Shown piece by piece: positions 60,299 through 64,000 of a stretch of DNA of 64,000 nt (the first letter of the stretch is position 1; every line of letters starts with the position of its first letter). Below the pieces are notes generated by a model that had not been told where the DNA came from, did not search any database, and was given only the letters and a program-made list of their open reading frames with translations. The DNA is from an uncultured Burkholderiales bacterium (GTDB lineage Bacteria; Pseudomonadota; Gammaproteobacteria; Burkholderiales; Burkholderiaceae_C), in contig CAIZHQ010000016.1 of assembly GCA_903932865.1 (NCBI GenBank), positions 124,001-188,000 on the forward strand, in the 5' to 3' direction. Both the position numbers and the translations under genes were made by a program.

Positions 60299-63133
60299 TC
60301 AGCGCTTTAGAAAATACTCCCCCACGACTTGGTCATAGATGGCCGGAACTTGGTCATGTCCAACGGACTTGGCCAAGTTGACCACTTCGGTTCGGACGTT
60401 GCGCAAAATCCGATCGACGCTGATTCCGGGTTTTTGCATTTCCTTGAGAAAAACGCGTGTAAACAAACCATTTTTCTCGGGGTCGTTGGGGCCCAATTTG
60501 TCCAGTGCTTGCTGTCCAGTTCCAGCCGAGAAAATCACCATTTGTCCTGTGGCTGCGTTCGTTGGCGCCAGACCTCTGGAACCGAATGAACGACCCGAAC
60601 CTTTGAAGGGGTTGTCTCGGCAGGCATCCAACATGGCCAGCGTGAACTTGGCTCTCTTTTCGGTCATGTCATCCAGGATGCGCTGCAACTGGATGGATTC
60701 ATCGCGGATTTGTTCTTCGTTTTCACCCGTGATGTCCACGGGCAGCAGGTAATTGGTGCCGGCCAATTGCACGCCATGGCCAGCGAAAAAAATGATCACT
60801 TCGTCGCCACCCTCTACGCTTGATTTGAATTGCCGCAAAGCGGCCCGCATGTTGCGTTCACGCAGGTCCAATTCCAGTTGCACCCGAAAACCCATGTCGG
60901 TCAGGCTGCGCGCCATGGCCTGGGCATCTTCCCGGGCGTTGAGCAACTTGGGCACGCTTTGGTAGCTGTCGTTGCCGATCACCAAAGCCCGACGTGTCGG
61001 CACCGTGGGCGCTAGTGGCAGGTTCACAACGGGGGTGGGTTTTTGTGCTTGGGTCAACTGCTCCAGCATCACACGTTGACGGGCCACTTCTTCTCTGAGC
61101 GCTTGTGCTTCAGCTTGCGCTTTTTGGATGCGATCGTCTTCTTGAGGTGGTGCCAATGGCTGAGCAACTTGAGGTGGGGCCGATGGCAGAGCGACTGGCG
61201 GCGGGGTCGTTGACAGAGTGACCTGCGGCGGGACCGATGGTTGAGCAACTTGAGCTGGGGGTGCCTGCGTGACGACATCGGCGTTGGGCTTTAAAGGCAC
61301 GGGGGTGGGGTCCTGAGAACCGTTGGTGGCTGCGGACACTTCAACGGCCGCAGCAGCAACAGGTGCGCGGGCCAAGTTGTTCACCGCCGAGGTGGTCACG
61401 TCATGTTTTCCAAATGCCAAATCACCATTAGGGAGTTTTTTGACAAAGTGTGTTAACGCATCCCCTGCTGTAATGAAGGTGTTGATTTGTTGTTCAGTCT
61501 TGAAAAAAAGACCAGACGTTATTTTGAAGGTGTACTCACCTGCGGGCACAAGGTAGGCGTGATCCCAATTGATGGGCGCCGAGGTCGCGTTTTGAAGTTG
61601 TTGAACGGTAAAGGCGTTGATGTTTTTGTTTAACTCAAAACCATCGGCCAGTTCAAACGAGCCCAACTGAAGTGCGCTTTTGATGTCTATTTGTGTTCTC
61701 GTTTGCAACCATTTAACCGTGTCGGTGATTGACCTCGTTGCTTGTTGGTCAGAGTTGGTTTTTTTGAGCTGATGTTCAAGGCTAAAAATTTCTTCATCAC
61801 TTAGCTGATACAGATTCCAGAATAAAACTCTTTGATCTGATCGATTGGCTTTCATAGATGATAGAAGCTGCCCTTTTTGTACTGGTTTTCCAGGTTCAAT
61901 GTTTGGAGAGATTTTTCCATCAAAAAAGCTGTAAACCAAAGAAATAAACCCTAAGGAGTGCTTAACAATAAAACCTTTTTCAAATGCTCCGGTGGAGCCT
62001 TCATGCAATAAAACACCATCAGCAGGGGCAACTACAGCAGCATCTTCAAACAAATCAAATTGAATTCCTGCATTGAATCCGCTGTTCAAACGAACGGGCA
62101 CCATCCCATTCACATTGAAAGATGTGGGCAGTAGCCATCCTTGTACTTTCAAATCCACAGCAAGCACGGCGCTGGGCTTCAAGGGCGAGGTGATCGGTCC
62201 CTGCAAGCTGTTGGAGGCTGCGGACACTTCAATGGACTGCGCAGCAACAGGCGCGCGGGACAAGGCCGTCACCGCCGAGGTGGTCACGTCATGTTTTCCA
62301 AATACAAAATCACCATTGGGCAGTTTTTTGACATAGTGTGTGAGCGCATCCCCCGCTGTAATGAAAGTTTTGATTTGACGTTCAGTTTTGAAAAAATTCC
62401 CAGAGATGATTTTGAAGTTGTAACCACCAGCGGGCATCAGGTAGGCGTAATCCCAACTGATGGGTGCTGAAGTTGAGTTTTGGAGGCGTTGAACGGTGAA
62501 GGCGTTGACGTCTTTTTTCAACTCAAAGTCCTTGGCTAGTTCAAACGAGCCCAATTGAAGTGCGCTTTTGATGTCTATTTTTTTTCTCGTTTGCAACCAT
62601 TTGATCGTCTCGGAAATGTGCTCCGTCTGCGAATTGTTCAACTGGGCATGGCTGAGTTTTTTCTTCAATTCGAAAAGATCGTCTTCTTGCAGCTGATAAA
62701 CATCCCAATTCATGAGTCGTTTAAATCGGACAGGTCCACCTGCACGCATCGTTGACAAGAGTTGTCCTTTTTTGACGGGTTGGCCAACTTCTATGTTGGC
62801 CGTGCCTTCCCATTCAAACGGGTTGTAGATGAGAGAAATCAGCCCAGCTGCGTGCTGCAGCATGAAACCAGTTTGAAAGGAGCCAAACCCGCCCTTGTAG
62901 ATCAAGGTTCCGTCAGCAGGTGGCGAGACAAGATCGTTTGCATTCAGGGCCAATTGAAGGCCTGTTTGATCTCCAGTGCCTTTGAGCGTGGTCACCATCC
63001 CATTCATATCTAACGATGTGGGCAGTTCCCAACCTTGTGCTTTCAAGTTCACCGCAAAAACTGGCTGAGTCCAAATCAACATCAGACCTGCGACAAGGCG
63101 GATATAAAAACGGTGCAAAAAGAAGACGGACAT
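60299..63133 (-). CDS. Exported caspase-like protein with duplicated pseudo-M23 module (caspase C)
   Basis: A 944-aa protein and the first gene of the operon. The order is signal peptide (1-27, ending PVFA); repeat 1 (29-317) and repeat 2 (327-612), each with a degenerate M23-like domain (PADGTLIYKG and PADGVLLHEG; GFMLQHAAGLISL and GFIVKHSLGFISL; KKGQLLSTM and QKGQLLSSM) and a following beta domain ending GKHDVTTSAV; a Pro/Gln-rich linker (615-665); a short coiled coil (668-697); and a C14 caspase domain (712-944) with His786 (FAGHGVQ) and Cys838 (LDACRDNP). The M23 zinc ligands are absent in both copies. The C-terminal half is a close paralogue of caspase A. The start is the ATG at 63133; its ribosome-binding site is weak. 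Confidence 0.9.
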   Translation of the reverse strand: MSVFFLHRFYIRLVAGLMLIWTQPVFAVNLKAQGWELPTSLDMNGMVTTLKGTGDQTGLQLALNANDLVSPPADGTLIYKGGFGSFQTGFMLQHAAGLISLIYNPFEWEGTANIEVGQPVKKGQLLSTMRAGGPVRFKRLMNWDVYQLQEDDLFELKKKLSHAQLNNSQTEHISETIKWLQTRKKIDIKSALQLGSFELAKDFELKKDVNAFTVQRLQNSTSAPISWDYAYLMPAGGYNFKIISGNFFKTERQIKTFITAGDALTHYVKKLPNGDFVFGKHDVTTSAVTALSRAPVAAQSIEVSAASNSLQGPITSPLKPSAVLAVDLKVQGWLLPTSFNVNGMVPVRLNSGFNAGIQFDLFEDAAVVAPADGVLLHEGSTGAFEKGFIVKHSLGFISLVYSFFDGKISPNIEPGKPVQKGQLLSSMKANRSDQRVLFWNLYQLSDEEIFSLEHQLKKTNSDQQATRSITDTVKWLQTRTQIDIKSALQLGSFELADGFELNKNINAFTVQQLQNATSAPINWDHAYLVPAGEYTFKITSGLFFKTEQQINTFITAGDALTHFVKKLPNGDLAFGKHDVTTSAVNNLARAPVAAAAVEVSAATNGSQDPTPVPLKPNADVVTQAPPAQVAQPSVPPQVTLSTTPPPVALPSAPPQVAQPLAPPQEDDRIQKAQAEAQALREEVARQRVMLEQLTQAQKPTPVVNLPLAPTVPTRRALVIGNDSYQSVPKLLNAREDAQAMARSLTDMGFRVQLELDLRERNMRAALRQFKSSVEGGDEVIIFFAGHGVQLAGTNYLLPVDITGENEEQIRDESIQLQRILDDMTEKRAKFTLAMLDACRDNPFKGSGRSFGSRGLAPTNAATGQMVIFSAGTGQQALDKLGPNDPEKNGLFTRVFLKEMQKPGISVDRILRNVRTEVVNLAKSVGHDQVPAIYDQVVGEYFLKR
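61298..62155 (-). repeat. Internal repeat, copy 2 of caspase C
   Basis: Second copy of an about 290-codon unit, offset about 298 codons from copy 1. Near-identical DNA stretches remain, for example around 61385-61412 against 62276-62303 and around 61660-61720 against 62550-62610. Copy 2 is AT-richer over 61740-62060. Confidence 0.85.
62183..63049 (-). repeat. Internal repeat, copy 1 of caspase C
   Basis: First copy of the unit. Shared protein segments include SALQLGSFELA, KKLPNGD and GKHDVTTSAV. The two copies are separated by nine residues. Confidence 0.85.
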
Positions 63134-63292
63134 GGGGGAAGAGACCCTTTTTTTATGGGTTTTTAAAAATTAATTTTGATAACGTCACGGCCGTTGGGCA
63201 TTGGATCAGGACTCCGCGTGTTGATGATGCGCGTTTGGGTGTTGATTTTTTCAGAGCGCACGCACTTTGACCCTATTAGGTATTTTTCATCA

Positions 63293-63321
63293 ATTATCAT
63301 ATCAATAGTGATTTTGGCGAA
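63293..63321 (-). promoter_or_regulatory. Candidate promoter of the envelope-caspase operon
   Basis: On the minus strand TTCGCC (3 of 6) and GATAAT (5 of 6) are 17 bases apart, about 160 bases upstream of caspase C. The 259-base region between this gene and the divergent transporter is AT-rich and must hold the promoters of both; a TTGACC (63267-63272, plus strand) has no clear -10. Confidence 0.35.
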
Positions 63322-63392
63322 TCCTTTCGTGCATGTTCGCCGGGCGCTGCAAAGCCGCTAAGCTCAGGTCTTCCGAATAAAGGTGCTCCTGG

Positions 63393-64000
63393 ATGTTTCG
63401 CAGTTTTTTTCTCTCGCGCCGTTGGGGCCTATGGGCTTGGGGCGGTTTGCTGGTTTTGGTGGCGCTGGTGTTCATCACGGTGCAACAAACCGTCAAGCTC
63501 AACGCCTGGTACGGCGAGTTTTACGACCTCTTGCAAAAGCCCGAGCAGGCCGGTGGATTGGACAAGTTCTGGGGCTTCATGCTGCAGTTTGCTTGGATCG
63601 CTTTCCCCTTCATGCTGCTGCGCAGCCTGGAGACCTACCTGGCCTCGCACTTCGCTTTCCGCTGGCGGCAGGCCTTGACCGAGGACTATTTGCCCCGCTG
63701 GCAGCGCACCGCGGCCACCGTGGAGGGCGCTTCGCAGCGCATCCAAGAAGACTGCATGCGTTTTGCCCGGCAGGCCGAAAACCTGGGGCTGGGCTTGGTC
63801 CGGGCGGTGCTCACGCTGGTGTCCTTCATCCCGATTTTGTGGGCTTTGTCCAAAGGCATGGCCATTGCCTGGCTGCAGTTTGAGGGCTCGCTGTTTTGGG
63901 TGGCGCTGGCCACGGCCTTAGGGGGCACGGTCATTTCGTGGTTTGTGGGCATTCGCCTGCCGGGGCTGGAGTACAACAATCAACGCACCGAGGCGGCGCT
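63393..64000 (+). CDS. sbmA: SbmA/BacA-type peptide transporter (partial, cut by window end)
   Basis: The first 202 codons of an SbmA/BacA-like inner-membrane transporter, which in E. coli and rhizobia imports proline-rich or other peptides using the proton gradient. Matching blocks are KLNAWYGEFYDLLQK near residue 35, SHFAFRWRQALTEDY near residue 85, the EGASQRIQEDCMRFARQAENLG segment (split, near 111-132) and IRLPGLEYNNQRTEAA at the end. At least four hydrophobic segments are visible. The N-terminus is shorter than in E. coli SbmA (406 aa) by one helical pair. The ATG at 63393 follows AAAGGTG. It diverges from the caspase operon. Confidence 0.88.
   Translation, partial: MFRSFFLSRRWGLWAWGGLLVLVALVFITVQQTVKLNAWYGEFYDLLQKPEQAGGLDKFWGFMLQFAWIAFPFMLLRSLETYLASHFAFRWRQALTEDYLPRWQRTAATVEGASQRIQEDCMRFARQAENLGLGLVRAVLTLVSFIPILWALSKGMAIAWLQFEGSLFWVALATALGGTVISWFVGIRLPGLEYNNQRTEAA

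Overview
The window is chromosomal DNA of a GC-rich betaproteobacterium, most likely Burkholderiales/Comamonadaceae (a Limnohabitans-, Rhodoferax- or Polaromonas-like freshwater organism). This placement is inferred from protein sequences and from gene neighbourhoods I recognise for that family; no search was run. It is densely coded, with about 60 genes and no gene-free stretch over 300 bases. I saw no rRNA, tRNA, insertion sequence, prophage or CRISPR array. The last gene runs off the right edge. LAYOUT. 0.2-5.6 kb (+): secA, argJ, a DUF815 ATPase and a MutT-type Nudix hydrolase. 5.6-10.5 kb (-): pilB-pilC-pilD-coaE-zapD-yacG, a type IV pilus assembly and housekeeping operon in which PilB lacks its N-terminal domain. 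10.7-13.3 kb: a 3-hydroxyisobutyrate-dehydrogenase-like enzyme, an orphan tricarboxylate-type (Bug) binding protein and a small periplasmic protein. 13.3-20.6 kb: ispB (-) facing away from rplU-rpmA-obgE-proB (+), then rppH (-), proS and a lytic transglycosylase (+). 20.7-24.4 kb (-): hemA-prfA-prmC-grxD. 24.9-29.9 kb (-): the glycerol-3-phosphate uptake operon ugpB-A-E-C-Q, with a candidate PhoB box upstream. 30.1-39.9 kb (+): a giant FAD/Fe-S D-lactate-type dehydrogenase, DUF971, ubiE, a Tim44-like protein, ubiJ, ubiB and a sodium:solute symporter, a respiratory-quinone neighbourhood. 40.0-42.9 kb (+): fmdB-like, DUF502 and aspS. 43.2-45.2 kb (-): a glycine-rich RRM protein, a lytic transglycosylase and a degenerate ABC ATPase. 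45.4-50.8 kb (+): nudB, an endonuclease/exonuclease/phosphatase, clsB, folE, a BLUF blue-light receptor, an EamA transporter and DUF429. 50.9-55.0 kb (+): three GNAT acetyltransferases with a cysteine hydrolase, then a crotonase, DUF4287 and a cupin. THE UNUSUAL REGION is 55.0-63.1 kb (-): six tightly packed genes, all with export signals. Three encode caspase-like (peptidase C14) proteins with intact His/Cys dyads. The first and last also carry catalytically dead M23/LytM-like domains, duplicated in the first. The middle one carries an EF-hand-like loop, a Pro-Ala linker encoded by a hexanucleotide microsatellite, and a DUF4384-like C-terminus. Between them are a lipoprotein, an OmpA-like peptidoglycan-binding protein and a small secreted protein. 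I read this as a candidate undescribed cell-envelope caspase system. Divergent from it, at the window edge, is a SbmA/BacA-type peptide transporter.
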